Source: Chelydra serpentina
Taxonomy: Eukaryota > Chordata > Testudines > Chelydridae
Assembly: GCA_037349315.1 (NCBI GenBank)
Contig: JBAIAC010000042.1
Span: forward strand, 3,224,001-3,288,000
Length of the DNA stretch: 64,000 nucleotides
Direction: 5' to 3'
In this document: in pieces, positions 1 to 11,733 of the stretch
How positions within the stretch are numbered: position 1 is the stretch's first letter
Layout of the letters: each line of letters starts with the position of its first letter
Made by a program: the position numbers and the translations under genes
Notes under the pieces: generated by a model
Databases searched by the model: none
Told to the model about the DNA's origin: nothing
Seen by the model: only the letters and a program-made list of their open reading frames with translations

Positions 1-486
1 GGCGGGCTGGCCGCCCTGCCCCGCCGGCGTTCCTGCCCGGAGAGCAGGGCCGGGGACGGGCTGGCCGCCCTGCCGTGCCGGCGTTCCGGCCAAAAGAGGG
101 GGGCCGGGGGCGGGCTGGTTGCCCTGCCCCACAGACTCCGGCTGGAAGAGCGGGGCCAGGGGCACTCCGGCCGCCCAGCCCCGCCGGCGCTCTGGCTGGG
201 AGAGCGGGGCCGCCCTGCCCCACCGGTGTTCCTGCCCGGAGAGCGGGGCCGGGCTCACCGCCCTGCCCCGCCAGCGCTCCGGCCGCCCTGCCCCGCCGGC
301 GCTCCAGCTGCCCTGCCCCGTGGCTCTCCCGCAGGGAAGGGGGGGTGTTGCGGTGCACCGGTGGGGGTGTTTCCATGGGCGCTGGGGAGGGAATTGGTTT
401 TTTTTTTTGTTTCAGTGGGGGGGGGGGGGCGCTTGGGTTTTGGTGGTTTTTTGCTGGGGGCGGCAAAAAAGTTAGAGCCGGCCCTG
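1..486. mobile_element. hAT-like MITE, left end outside window
   Basis: GC-rich, low-coding sequence ending in GAGCCGGCCCTG, the terminal inverted repeat seen on other MITEs here (1319-1609, 3971-4332, 34614-34905). The left terminus lies before base 1. It abuts a minus-strand fragment of the giant repeat gene and appears to have inserted into it. The open frames in it are base-composition artefacts. Confidence 0.65.
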
Positions 487-625
487 GGTGTCAACGCTCA
501 GTGGTTCTGGACGGGCATGTAACCGAGCCAGGTATATGTGCACGGGGAGCTCCCCAATATTGTACTGGGGTCTCTCATCCCTATAGTGCACAGAGATCTC
601 ACACTCCCCCTCCCGACAGTTTCTA
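487..625 (-). pseudogene. Fragment of a second repeat-protein gene (one partial unit)
   Basis: Read on the minus strand, this stretch encodes about 45 residues matching the first half of the M-type units of the giant ORF at 40-46.8 kb: the GEGECEISV strand, a PQYNIGELPVH segment and LARLHARPEPLS. Homology starts inside a unit, just after the inverted-repeat arm (619-2125), with a one-base loss relative to intact units, and stops where the MITE of 1-486 begins. More of this copy may lie left of the window. It shows the repeat gene has had at least one other locus. I treat it as a broken relic because neither a start nor flanking units are present. Confidence 0.7.
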
Positions 626-2125
626 AATGACACCAGACACCACCTGAGGCTGCTCAGAACTGGGGCTGGGCTTTTCCTGATCAACATGGACCTTGAAATT
701 AAATTACACCTGCAAAGCTGGATTATCCACTTTCAACTACCCCTGTATCACTTACTGTAAACAAAGATTTGGGGAAAGGAGGGTCAATTCGGGTCTTTGC
801 CTGCTACTTGTGCAGGGAGGGGAGAGACACAGTGTAGGGTGTAAGGCCCTTCACACAGCCCGAGCTGCCTAATATTCCCATCCAAGGTCTTTGGTTCTGA
901 AAAAAGGGACATCGACATACGGAGGACATGGAAATTCCCCCTGGGAGCCTGGGCCAGGCACTGTAACATCAGCTGTATTTGGATACAGGGAGCCCCCTCC
1001 CCGCTCCCAGCTGCGCTCCCTCTGAGGGCAATTCTGGCTGCCTAACTGGGACTAGTTGTTATTAGTTATTCCCCCACACAAATAACTTCCATCACTTACA
1101 GTTACGTTTGCTGAATGCCTTTCAGAACCAGCCAAAACAATCCCACCCTGGCTAAAAGCACCCAAACACTGCCCACCAAGGGAACTGCAAGATAAGGTGA
1201 CATAACAAACAATTTTGACATCAATCTAATCAGTCAGATCAGATCTTCAACTGGTGTCAATCACCACAGGTCAGCTGATGTCAATGATCTGCACCCAAAT
1301 GTCCTTAACTCTGATCCCCAGGGCCGGCTCCAGGCACCAGCCTACCAAGCATGTGCTTGGGGTGACACCTGGAGGGGGGCGGCACTCAGGGGTTTTTTGT
1401 TAATTTTTTTTATTAAAAAAAAAAACAACCCCTCTCCGCTGGCGGGGCCGCAGACATGCCGCACTCCCTGCCGGAGTCCCGGCCGGGGTAGGGGGGCCGC
1501 GGACATGCCGCGCTTCTGTGTTGGGGGGGTGGTTTTTTTGTTGCTGGGTGGCGCTTGGGGGTTGTTGTTTTTTTAGCTTGGGGCAGCAAAAAAGTTAGAG
1601 CTGCCCCTGCTGACCCTAAAACAAAAACGTTCCCAATAACTAGAAGCTCTAAGCTCATCTTGTCCCTTTGTCATAGATTCATAGACGTTAAATCCAGAAA
1701 GGACCACAGCCTGACTTCCTGTATCACACAGGCCAGACTGTTATCTTGTGGCTCCTGAATCAAGCTTAATAACTTACAGTGGAACTAGAAAGACCAATCC
1801 AATCTTAACTTAAAAGTTCCCAGTCATGGAGATCCCACCACACCACATGATAACCTGTTGCAATGGTTAAGTACCTTAACAGTTAAACATCTGTGCATTA
1901 TTTCCTGATCGAATTTTTCTAGTTTCAACTTCCAGTCCTCGGATTTTGTTCAGCCTTTGTCTGCTTGATTAAAGTGTTCTCTACTATCAGAGATTTACTC
2001 CCTGTGTGGGATCGTATCTAGGTTGAGCTTCTTAAGTCTCTCTAGCCCAGATGGAAACTAGGAACCTCATTACCTTTGTGGATTGAATTTTCAATATATT
2101 CTTATTTCTGTTTTTATTTTCATAT
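619..2125. repeat. Left arm of a 1.5-kb inverted repeat (mate at 34095-35606)
   Basis: The reverse complement of this segment aligns along its length with 34095-35606: both carry the same MITE (1319-1609 versus 34614-34905) and the same CR1 3' tail (from about 1667 here). The MITE and CR1 tail therefore predate the inverted duplication. No coding sequence recognised. The arm ends at 619 inside a repeat-gene unit, so the duplication breakpoint lies in or next to that gene family. Confidence 0.8.
1319..1609. mobile_element. hAT-like MITE
   Basis: Begins CAGGGCCGGCTCC and ends GAGCTGCCCCTG, imperfect terminal inverted repeats. Flanks CTGATCCC (1311-1318) and CTGACCCT (1610-1617) look like a decayed 8-bp target duplication, the hAT length. 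Non-coding interior. Confidence 0.7.
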
Positions 2126-2392
2126 GCCCAGAGAGCGGGGCCGGGGGCAGGCTGGCCGCCCTGCCCCGCAGCGCTCCGGCTGGGAGAGCGGGGCCGGGGG
2201 CAGGCTGGCCGCCCTGCCTCATGGCTCTCCCGCAGGGACGGGGGGGCGGGTGTTGCGGTGCACCGGTGGGGGTGTTTCCGTGGGTGCTGCGGGGGGATTG
2301 GGTTTTTTTTTGTTTCGGTGGGGGGGGGGCGGCGCTTGGGTTTTTGGGGGGTTTTTTGCGCTTGGGGCGGCAAAAAAGTTAGAGCCGGCCCT
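2126..2392. mobile_element. hAT-like MITE, right end
   Basis: GC-rich segment close in sequence to 1-486, ending with the same GAGCCGGCCCTG terminus at 2392. Its left boundary coincides with the end of the inverted-repeat arm and no clear left terminus is seen. Confidence 0.55.
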
Positions 2393-3160
2393 GCCCACAC
2401 CATGTACCCTGCAGGCCCCTAGTGCCAGCTCCCCTCACACTCGCTGCCCTAGGCCATTGGGCCCCAGCCCTCACTTGGGGGACAGGAGCTTGGTCTCCCT
2501 GCAGTCCCTGGTCTCTCTGTTGGGACTGACAAACAGGGAGAAAATGGGAGCAGGCCTTGCTGGGGGTGGTTGTGTTACAGGGTCACCTGCCCCCCTAGGG
2601 CCCAGGCTGAGATCCCAGCACATTCCACAGGCCCCTGAGCCGCCATCAGATGGACTCTCAGCCTTGGTCTGGGGGGGTGGGGGGGCACTGGGTTACTGCC
2701 CTGGGGGAGGTGCTGGGGGAGCTGCTGGGGGAGGGAGATTTACCTGCTTACAGACAATTATAACAGTTATGAAGTTTCAACTTTTTGAATCTCAGCGTCT
2801 AGTGTCATTAAATAGTTATTGTTCGACCAAAATATTGTCTGATCCCCCCCATCGTTTCCCACAACAGTGAACATTTTAACTGGAATGAAATGCTTAAAAC
2901 CCAGATCGTTGTGCAACTGTGACAGTTTAACTCAATAAATATAAAAATTGCTTAAAATAAACATTCTCTGTCACAATTATATAGTATAAAAATATTCTGC
3001 CAAGCCCGACTATCCCTTAGACACAGAGCTCCTGCTCCCGCAGGCTCATCCTCACAGGGGGGCGCCTCAGTGACCCTCCCACCAGCACAGGGGCTGATCG
3101 CAGGCCCGGGGAGTGACACATTTTTTCACTAAAGCCTCCAGGGGTGAAATTGGTCGGGTC
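2393..3160. other. Intergenic, no gene seen
   Basis: Unique-looking sequence upstream of the TRIM gene; AT-rich from about 2740 to 3000. No convincing coding region or element boundary. Confidence 0.5.
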
Positions 3161-3242
3161 CTTCCTGCTCAGCAAACAGCCGGAGTCAGTTGCAGGAAGG
3201 GAAACACCCCTCGCTGCTGCAGGCGGGGCATAGTGTGAATTC

Positions 3243-3256
3243 GGGAAAGTGAAACT
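3243..3256 (+). promoter_or_regulatory. Consensus ISRE upstream of TRIM start codon
   Basis: GGGAAAGTGAAACT fits the interferon-stimulated response element consensus RNGAAANNGAAACT at every fixed position. It ends 27 bases before the ATG at 3284. In known interferon-stimulated genes such sites bind ISGF3 or IRFs close to the transcription start. No TATA box is evident nearby. Regulation by interferon is inferred. Confidence 0.65.
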
Positions 3257-3283
3257 GACCCTGTTCCCTGCCCAGAGGGAGCC

Positions 3284-6200
3284 ATGGCTGCGGAGAGCCC
3301 CGTGGAAAGTCTCCAGGAGGAAGCGACATGTCCCGTCTGTCTGGAGTATTTCACAGCCCCTGTCACTCTGGAGTGTGGGCACAATTTCTGCCGAGCCTGC
3401 ATCGCCCAGTGCTGGGAGGGACCCGCTACAGCCGCCTCCTGCCCTCAGTGCAGAGAAACTGTGCAACAGAGAAACCTCAGGCCCAACCGGCAGCTGGCAA
3501 ACATGGTAGAAATCGCCAAGCGGCTGAGTTTACAGGCAGCAAAGGGAGCAGGTGGGGGCGGGGTGTGCGGGGAACACCTGGAGGCTCTGAAACTGTTCTG
3601 TGAAGAGGATCAAACCCCCATCTGTGTGGTGTGCGACAGATCCCGGGCTCACCGCGCTCACACGGTGGTTCCCATACGGGAGGCTGCCCAGGAGTACAAG
3701 GTAGGGAATCGCTGTGCAGATTTAATGGGTAACTTTTTGGGGTTAATTACAGGCTAATTTCAGTGGAAGTTGCCTGTCACGGGTGTGACTCATCATTCAG
3801 CTCTGTGAAGTTTTCATTGTGCGGAAGATGCTATCACACAATTAATGATCTGGCAGTGTGGCAACAGAGACAAAATATCAAGTCTTGAAAGCAGGATCTA
3901 CCCCGCCCCTTCCCCCCCAGCCCCGCTCACTCCATACCCCCCCCTGCTCCATTGCTCGCTCTCCCCCACTCAGGGCCGGCTCCAGGCACCAGCAAAACAA
4001 GCTGGTGCTTGGGGCGGCACGTTTCTAGGGGCGGCATTCTGGCGCCAGCCATGCTGCCCCTAAAAATGTGCCCCGGCCGCCCTAGCTCACCTCCGCTGCT
4101 GCCGCTGGCTCGCGTGCCGCTGATTCGCGCGCCGCTGCTGGAGGGGGAGATCCCGAGCGGCCGCTGCTCCCCCTCCCTCCTTCCTAGGCTTGAGAGCCTG
4201 GGGGGAGGAGGCAGGGCTGGGGATTTGGGGAAGGGGCGGAGTTGAGGCGGGGGTGGGGTAAGAAAAAAACGAGGGGGGGGGGCCGCCAAATTTGTTTTTG
4301 CTTGGGGCGGCAAAAATCCTAGAGTCGGCCTGCCCCCAGTCTCGCTCTCTTTCAGCTGTCTGGGGCAGGATGTTGGGGTTTGCGTGGGGGTGTGGGCTCT
4401 GGGCTGTGGCCAAGGGGTTCGCAGTGTTGGAGGGGGCTCTGGGCTGTGGCAGAGTGTTGGGGTGCAGGAGGCGGTACGGGGTGCTGGCTCCAGCCAGGCG
4501 GCACTGACTTACCTCAGGCAGCTCAAGGTCAGCAGTGCAGAGCGGCTAACGCAGGCTCCCTGCCTGCCCCAGCCCTACGCCACTCCCGGAAGGGGCCAAC
4601 ACGCCTTTGCGGCCCCGGGGGAGGCATGTGGCTCTGCGTGCTGCCCCATTCTGCAGGCACCACTCCCGCAGCTCCCATTGGCCACAGATCCCCATTCCCG
4701 GCCAATGGGAGCTGTGGGGGCGGTGCGTGCAGGCAGAAGCCATGTGCAGAGACCCCTGCCCTCACCCCAGGCTGCAGGGGCATTCTGGCTGCTTCTGGGA
4801 GTGCCGTAGGGCTGGGGCAGGCAGGGTCCAGGAGCCTGCCTTGGCAGCAGCGGGCAACGCCATTGTCCTGCTGGAGATCGCAATCAACTGGGAAAGTCTC
4901 CAGGATCGACTGGTAGGTGACCACTGGTCTAGCTAGACAAAAGATGGGAAGGGAAACTGAGGCACAAAGCAGGGCTGCGGGTTGCCCCCAGTCACCCAGC
5001 ATGTCAGTCACAGAGCTTAGCATAAAACCCAGACCCCCCCCGACTCGGTCCAAGACCCGAACCACTTTGCCATGCTGCCATCTTAGCATCAGCCCCACCC
5101 ACTTACGAAGTGTGTCCGTTAGTAGGGAGAGACGCTTTGATAAAGGTCCCGGGCCCACCAGGGGGAGGAGGTTTCTGAACTTCAGAAATCCCGTGTTGCT
5201 CCATGAGGGATTAAACTCAAATGCTTCCGGCCTGCACTAGAGGAGATCACTGGGCTAAACACTGTGTGGGACCCCGAGCACCTTCAGTCTGCCAGAAAAG
5301 GGCTCCAGACAGCTCAGGTCCATGCCAAGTACCACTGGGATTAAACTGGATTGTAGCAAAACTAACCCCAGGCTGGAGCTGACCGGTGCCCATCTGACCT
5401 GTTCTGTAGTGTACGTGGGCAAGGACCAGCCAGAGTGGTTCCATTAGTCCCACCAGGCAGCCTTTTGAAATCTCCCAGAATCCACTGCTTCCGGGATCGT
5501 CACCAGGGAATGGGACCGTGGGGTACCTGCCCAGGGGACATTGCCACGAAAGGGTTTAGGGCAGCACTAGGGCAAACCCCAACCGTTCTTTATACAAATC
5601 TGCCTCATGTCTAATTAGGGAGGTCACTGAGGCTTCCCCAGAACATAGGACATGCCCACGGCTGCCTGCATGGGCCTGTCCTCACCAGTATCATTCTCCC
5701 TGTGTGGGCCCCACCACCGCTTTTTGTAGTGTGCCCCCACCTGCACCATTCTGCATGAACGTGCCACCCCCAGCCCCACCCTCACGGGCGTCCTCCTGCA
5801 TCCTCAGTCTCCTCCTCTCCCTTTTGCACCAGACAAAGCCAGTGCAGTCCCCAGGGCTTCAGGGCTGAAATCCCAGCCCATAATGAAACCCTGGTGGGTT
5901 CTGGGATTTGTATCACTTGGTTCATTAAACCTTCTACAAAACAGGTTTATTGATTCACCCCCATGTGACTCCAGTGCCCTGTTATGCTCTGTACCACTAA
6001 TCAGTTCACAAATACCAATAAACCTTGGTTATAATTGAGATCTCTCTCTAATTACTAAAAAGTCTGAATCTGAATAGGCAACAAGTCTGAATGTGACACG
6101 CTCCCAGTCTCCATTAATGAGGTTTTATCTCCTTGGTAGCCCTGGTATCACACAGCGATTAGAACCACAGTCCTCTTGGGTTTCGGGTGCAAAAACACCC

Positions 6201-9200
6201 ACTTCCAAGCAGCTCTCAACTATCCAGATGAAACCTCCCAAATCATTTCTGCTTCTTCAGGAAAGAATCCAGGCCCATTTGAAGACTCTGAGGGAAGAGA
6301 GAGAAAAGCTCCTGGGATTGCAAGCGACTGGAGAAGGGAATAGCTGGGAGTATCTGGTAGGTGTCTGTTGTTATGAACCAGCAGGGACTGGCAGTGGGGG
6401 TCTGTTTGGAGGCAGACTCCTGTGTGGCCTTGGTGAACATGGGCTTGTGTGTGTTTCTCCATGATCATGGATTGCTGGGTTAGATTCGTGTTTAGACAAG
6501 CCCTAAGCTTCCAGTTCAGTTGATGAGTTAATGTCTAGCCCTTGTGGCTTTCCCAGAAATCCTCCCCGAGTGAACTGAACGTCCCTGTGAAGTGCTGTCC
6601 ACTGTGTCTGGCCATTTTGTGTATTTTTTTTAATGTTTCTTTTAACTCCCCTGGTGTCTCTGTCAGCGTAGTGCTGAGTCCTGCCTCCTGCTGCTCTGGG
6701 TCTGAATTTCCAGAGACCATAAATAACAGGATATGCTGCTGCCCATGACAGACATGGAAACATCCCTTTCAGAGGGATACGGGGGCCAAAGGGGAAAGTG
6801 GGAGAGAATCCCCTGCCTAGTGCCCACAGGGTAGAGTCAAAGGTCAGAAATCTTGGGATTTTCAAAGAAATTCTCCCTCCTGCACACTCAGCTCTCCATG
6901 AAAGGGCCCCGGGCTCCATCCATGTACCTGACCAGCCCTTGCCCTATTTTCATACAGAAACAAACACAAACCGAGAGGCAGAAGATTGTGTCTGAATTTC
7001 AGCAACTGCGGCAGTTCCTGGAGGAACAAGAGCGACTCCTGCTGGCCCAGCTGGAGAAGCTGGACGAGGAGATTGTGAGGCTCCAGAATGAAAATGTCAG
7101 GAAACTCTCCGAGCAGATTTCCCGTCTCAGTGAGTTGATCAGTGAGATGGAGGGGAAATGTCAGAAGCCAGCGAGTGAATTCCTGCAGGTGAGACTGAAT
7201 GAGAAACGCAGGTGGGTGCTCCAGGGCAGTCAGCTCCCGCTGCCCAGTGCCGCCCACCGGCAGCCCTGCCAATCAACTCCTCCCCCTCCCTCCAGCACCA
7301 CCTGCCTGCTGCCATCAGCTGTTCCACTAGGAGAGGCTGGGCGGGACTGGGATGAGCGAGGAGTAGGCAGGGAAGAGGCAGGCTGGAGTGGGAGTGGGAA
7401 GAGTTGGGCTGGGGAGTGGCATTGGGGGAAGGGGTGGAGTGGGGCTGGGGCGTGGGGTTGATCACCCCCAGCGGCATTTGGAAACAGGCACCCATCATTA
7501 GAAACATGCCAGATCCCCACACAGGGAAGTGAGGGCTTCTGAATTAGCAGTCGGAGACCATAGTGTAACTCGGCGTGTCCACTGCTGACATGTGAGTGAC
7601 GATTGTTCTTTGCAGAGACACAGACACAGAGATACGAGAGATGGAAAAGCCCTGTTAGCTCAGAGAATCCATGGCAAGGCCTCTCTTCCCCATATTTGGA
7701 AAATCTCTTCTCTGGAATCCCGTGTGTGTGTCAGAGGAGACTGAAATTTTTTGTCTCTCTCTCTTCTAGGATGTCAGAAGCACCTTGAGCAGGTTCGTGG
7801 CTCTCTCTCCCTCCCCCTCACACTTCACAACAATGGGAAAGAGCTTGGTGGTGATGTTAGCACCGCGTCTCCCCAGGGCTCTACAGGAAAATGTGTGGGG
7901 AATGTCACATGTAGGATACGAATCTCTCTGATCAACTTCATCCTGAGGTTCTCACCCTTGTATAGAAGACTCTGGAATTCTTCATTCAGTAGGAAGGACT
8001 GACCTCAAGTATTTCCTAGAGATGTCACCTCCCCAAGGGACTGTCTGCCTCCGGATTGTGGGGCTGGAATATGGGCCTGTCATGGCTGGGGCCCTGGTTA
8101 CCATTCAGTCCAGGCCAGCAGTGGTCAAGAATCTTTCTCACCTGAGGACTGTTTGGAGACCTGTGTGGAATGAGCTGGGGAGGGGGCAGTTGGTGTCTCA
8201 GTCTAGTTCCTAGAGGGCAGATTTCTACAGCACTTCACCTGGGAACCTCCTGTCCCTCAGAGCATGGAGGCCAAGGAGTGAATTGGCCATAGAGACTCAA
8301 TTCCCCTTTTGTCCCCAGAGCTGATCTCTCCAGACCAGAGTTGAAGAATATTAATGAGTCCTTTCAAGGAAAGGTTGTAGGGCCATGGGCTGTGTTGCAC
8401 CTGCTCTGAGGCTGGGAGAAGTCGAGGAATTCGAACTCCAGGCCCATTAGAGCAGCGACTCACTAGCCAGAACTTATAATGAGTCACTGAATGTAATATA
8501 ATCACGTGAAATTGTTTATCTCCAGGTGTGAGGAGGGGAAGTTCCAGCAGCCAGAGGAGATTTCTCCTGAACTGGAAGAGCGAGTCAGTGATTTCTCCCA
8601 GAAAACGATTGTGCTATTGGAGACTCTGGGGAAGTTCAAAGGTACCTAGAAGGGATCTAGGAATGGAAATTGGGATGAACCTCTGAGACTGAGGGAGGAG
8701 ACTGGCTCTGGCCAATTGGTTCACACTTAGATGATGCTTCTATTTAATTGTTGGGTGAGAATGTCACGCACTTGGGGTCCAAGTCACACAGGTTGATTAA
8801 TTAAAACCCTTATTTCTACAAAAAATATTTCTTGCCATTACAATTACTGTTAAAGAAAGAAATGACGCAGATATATAGACTTTAAGGCCAAAAGGGACCA
8901 TCATGATCATCTAGTCTGACCTCCTGCATATTGCAGGCCACAGAACCTCACCCACCGACTTCTGCAATACACCCCTAGCCTCTGGCTGAATTACTGGAGT
9001 CCTCAAATAATGATTTAAAGACTTCAGGTTACAGAGAATCCACCATTGACACTAGTTTAAATCTGCAAGGGACCCGTGCTCCATGCCGCAGAGGGAGGCA
9101 GGAAACCCCCCGGGCTCTCAGCCAATCTGACTTGGGGGGAAATTCCTTCCTGACCCCAAATATGGTGGTCAGTTGAATACCGAGCAATTTGGCAAGACCC

Positions 9201-11733
9201 AACAGCCGGACACGTGGCAAAGAACTCTCTATAGCTCAGAGCCCTCCCTGTCTACTGCCCCATCACCAGCCATGGGGCACATTTCTCAAAGCTGGACCCA
9301 GCCCATCACTGGGCTCTGGTCCCGTACGGCAGCTAGTCTGGGCCAATGGGCTGCAGGGAAGGAGAAAGCCCCTCCCCCACGGTGAGGGATCCCTCCAGCA
9401 CAGGAGCCTCTTGTGTCTCCTCCCCAGCAGCTGCAGGCTCAAGGCGGGTTCCTGAGAGGGCCGGGAATGGGGTGGGGGTGGGGAGGGCGGGTGGAAGAGG
9501 GAGGGGGGAGGACGAGGGACAGAGGGACGTGGGCCGTGTAAAGCTGGGCCTCTGACACTCTGCACGCTGGGCAAGACACACGGGGGCCATTGTCCTAGGG
9601 ATGTAACTCTGGCTGGCTTCAGAACTTCCTCAGCCTGTGCCAAGGTCTGCACCGGCCCCTGCAGCCACTGAACAGCGGAGTCACAAATGGCCCCTCCCCT
9701 CTCTCCTTTTGCCGGCACAGGGGGGAATCTGGCCCATGGAGCCAACCTTCCCCCTGCCTCGATTCCCACATGGATAAAATGATTTTACTATTATTTCTAT
9801 TTCTGCCAGTGGAGGACGAGGCCCCGTCGTGCTGCTCTCTGTAGAGACGCTGAGTAAACAGACCCAACAGCTCACAATCAGAGCCAGGATTTCACAAACT
9901 CTCAACATCCAATTAGTGTCAAAGGGACCAAAGAGGACAAAGTTACTTTTATTCCAAAGTCTTTGCAGGCTCTGGCTCTAGGTTATGACAAAAGGCAGAA
10001 AGTGAATGAGACAAAGCAATTGGAGTTTGAAGGGTGGGAGGGGATGAGGAGGGGAAAAGTAAATCTCACTGACACATTGTCTGTCCTGGGATGGTTGTGA
10101 GGCTGCAAGGATGTTGGTCCCATTGCTGGGAGATGCCTGAATGAGAGAGGCAAGAGACAGTTTCAGACCATTTTATATTAAATATCTGCATGCTTCTCGG
10201 TGTGTTTCTGTGTCACAATTAAGACACAGTTCTATGAGTTGAGAGTGCGGATGCTGTTATAAACATGAAAGCCTGAAATCTCGTCTCCTTTCTCTTTCCC
10301 CCCTCCAGACACTCTGCCGTCTGCACTAGAGATGAAAAGAGGAGGATCCCTAGGAACATTCAGACAGGGTGAGTTTGCAGCTGGAGATTGTCCTTAAATG
10401 ATCAGAAAATGTCTTCATGAGATAGTAGCTAAAGTTACCGACCAAACCGATACCGACCATGAGACACACACAGCCCTAAAAACAACACATTGAACAGTGA
10501 GGAGCTCCCACGCTGACGTCACACACAGTCCTGACTGAGTTCAGGCCCAGGCTGCTGAACAGAAAAACTCTCCCTGAGCAGCCTGTGAACAGAGCTCTCT
10601 GCCCTGAGGGCTGCACATCCCTCTGCTTTACCCCGGTGCGGGGGGTCTCCGCCATTGCGCTTCTCCAACGTCCTTCCTTTCCTCTGGGCAGGGCAGGGCT
10701 CTCCCATTGGAGCTGCTCCCTGCTTCCTGGATTGGGGAGACGCTCTCCCTGTGAGGCTGTCAGCTCCTCCCTTCTCTCTAGACTGGGGATGGGGCTACCC
10801 CACCCAATGCTTCCTTCTACTCTCTTTTCTTAATTGGCTCTTCCTACTCTGGCCGGGGAGTGGAGGCTGCATTTAGGGGAGGGAGCTTCCCTCTGGGGTT
10901 CAAAGCTGGTACCTGCCTCCTCTGCTCCCTCCTCACTAAATCTTCCTGACTGTGTCTCTGAGGCTGGGAATGGAGTCGCCCCAGCAGAGGGAGCAGGGAG
11001 CTGAATCCTCAGCAAGCAAATGAAAAAGTGGGTCCCATTACACAGACAGAGGAGCTGCAGTGACATCCCTGCCCAGTCTCAGGTGCCCAGGACAGAGGCA
11101 TCTCCCTGGGATCCAGGCCTGGCCCAGCCAGGACGGGGCTGCTGGGGAGTGTGAGAAATGGTCCCAGCCTCCCCCAGGGCCGAGCTCTGCCTCTAAAGCT
11201 CTGATTCTCTCTCCCCAGCGAATGTGACTCTGGATCCAGACACGGCTCATCCCGACCTCGTCCTGTCTGAGGATCAGAAAAGTGTGAGATGGGGAGACAC
11301 ACGGCAGGATCTGCCCGACAACCCTGAGAGATTTGACACTAGGGCCTGTGTGCTGGGCTGTGAGGGATTCACCTCGGGGAGACATTGCTGGGAGGTGGAG
11401 GTGGGGGATGCGCAATACTGGGCTGTGGGGGTGGCCAGAGAGTCTGTGGGGAGGAAGGGACGGATCAGCTGTAGCCCTGAGGGGGGGATCTGGGCTGTGG
11501 AGCGGGATTGGCTGGGTCAGTTCCGGGCTCTCATCTCCCCTGTGACCCGCCTGCCCCTGAGCCGGATCCCCAGCAGGATCCGGGTTTGTCTGGACTGTGA
11601 CCGGGGGCAGGTGACATTTATCGATGCTGGTGACGAGGCCCCGATCTTCACTTTCCCGCCTGGCTCCGTCTCTGGGGGGAGAATCCGACCCTGGCTCTGT
11701 GTGTGGAGATCCCGGCTCCGACTGTGTCCCTGA
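3284..11733 (+). CDS. TRIM E3 ubiquitin ligase (RING, B-box, coiled coil, PRY-SPRY), seven exons
   Basis: Exons: 3284-3700, 6261-6356, 6958-7188, 7770-7792, 8526-8641, 10309-10368, 11219-11733. All have AG acceptors and GT donors, frames join without a stop, and the total is 1458 bp (485 residues). Sizes 96, 231, 23, 116 and 60 bp are those of the TRIM7/27/39-like C-IV class. Exon 1 carries a C3HC4 RING (CPVC ... CGHNFC ... CPQC, residues about 16-61) and a B-box2 (CGEH ... CVVC ... H-x2-H, about 91-126). Exons 2-3 encode a coiled coil; exon 7 encodes PRY-SPRY with LDP, WEVEV and a LDCDRG motif (usually LDYERG). The ATG has a good Kozak context (G at -3 and +4). The family transfers ubiquitin, often in antiviral signalling; the SPRY binds the target. 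The exon 4 donor is GTTCGT, weaker than the paralogue's GTACGT. The orthologue cannot be fixed by eye. Possible polyadenylation signals: 12377, 12406, 12857. Confidence 0.9.
3971..4332. mobile_element. hAT-like MITE in TRIM intron 1
   Basis: Termini CAGGGCCGGCTCC and GAGTCGGCCTG; flanks CCCCCACT (3963-3970) and CCCCCAGT (4333-4340) agree at 7 of 8 positions, an 8-bp hAT-type target duplication. Confidence 0.75.
4375..4935. repeat. GC-rich dispersed repeat with CCAAT palindrome, in TRIM intron 1
   Basis: G-rich start, then inverted arms CAGCTCCCATTGGCC (4669-4683) and GGCCAATGGGAGCTG (4700-4714). The same palindrome sits inside the hAT-like element at 35807-38175 (36028-36067), so this is probably a related non-autonomous element. 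Boundaries approximate. Confidence 0.55.
8868..9225 (-). mobile_element. CR1 LINE 3' end fragment in TRIM intron 5
   Basis: The reverse complement gives the CR1 3' untranslated tail found at the end of the element at 59173-60658 (GGTCCCTTTTGGCCTTAAAG-type ending). A copy sits at the same place in the duplicated block (14305-14625), so insertion preceded that duplication. Confidence 0.75.

Noticed and set aside
75..626. GC-rich open frames at the left edge
   Set aside because: Fall inside a MITE; low complexity; no homology to each other as proteins.
2076..2870. 264-residue plus-strand frame
   Set aside because: Spans a MITE end and unique flank; low-complexity translation without domain.
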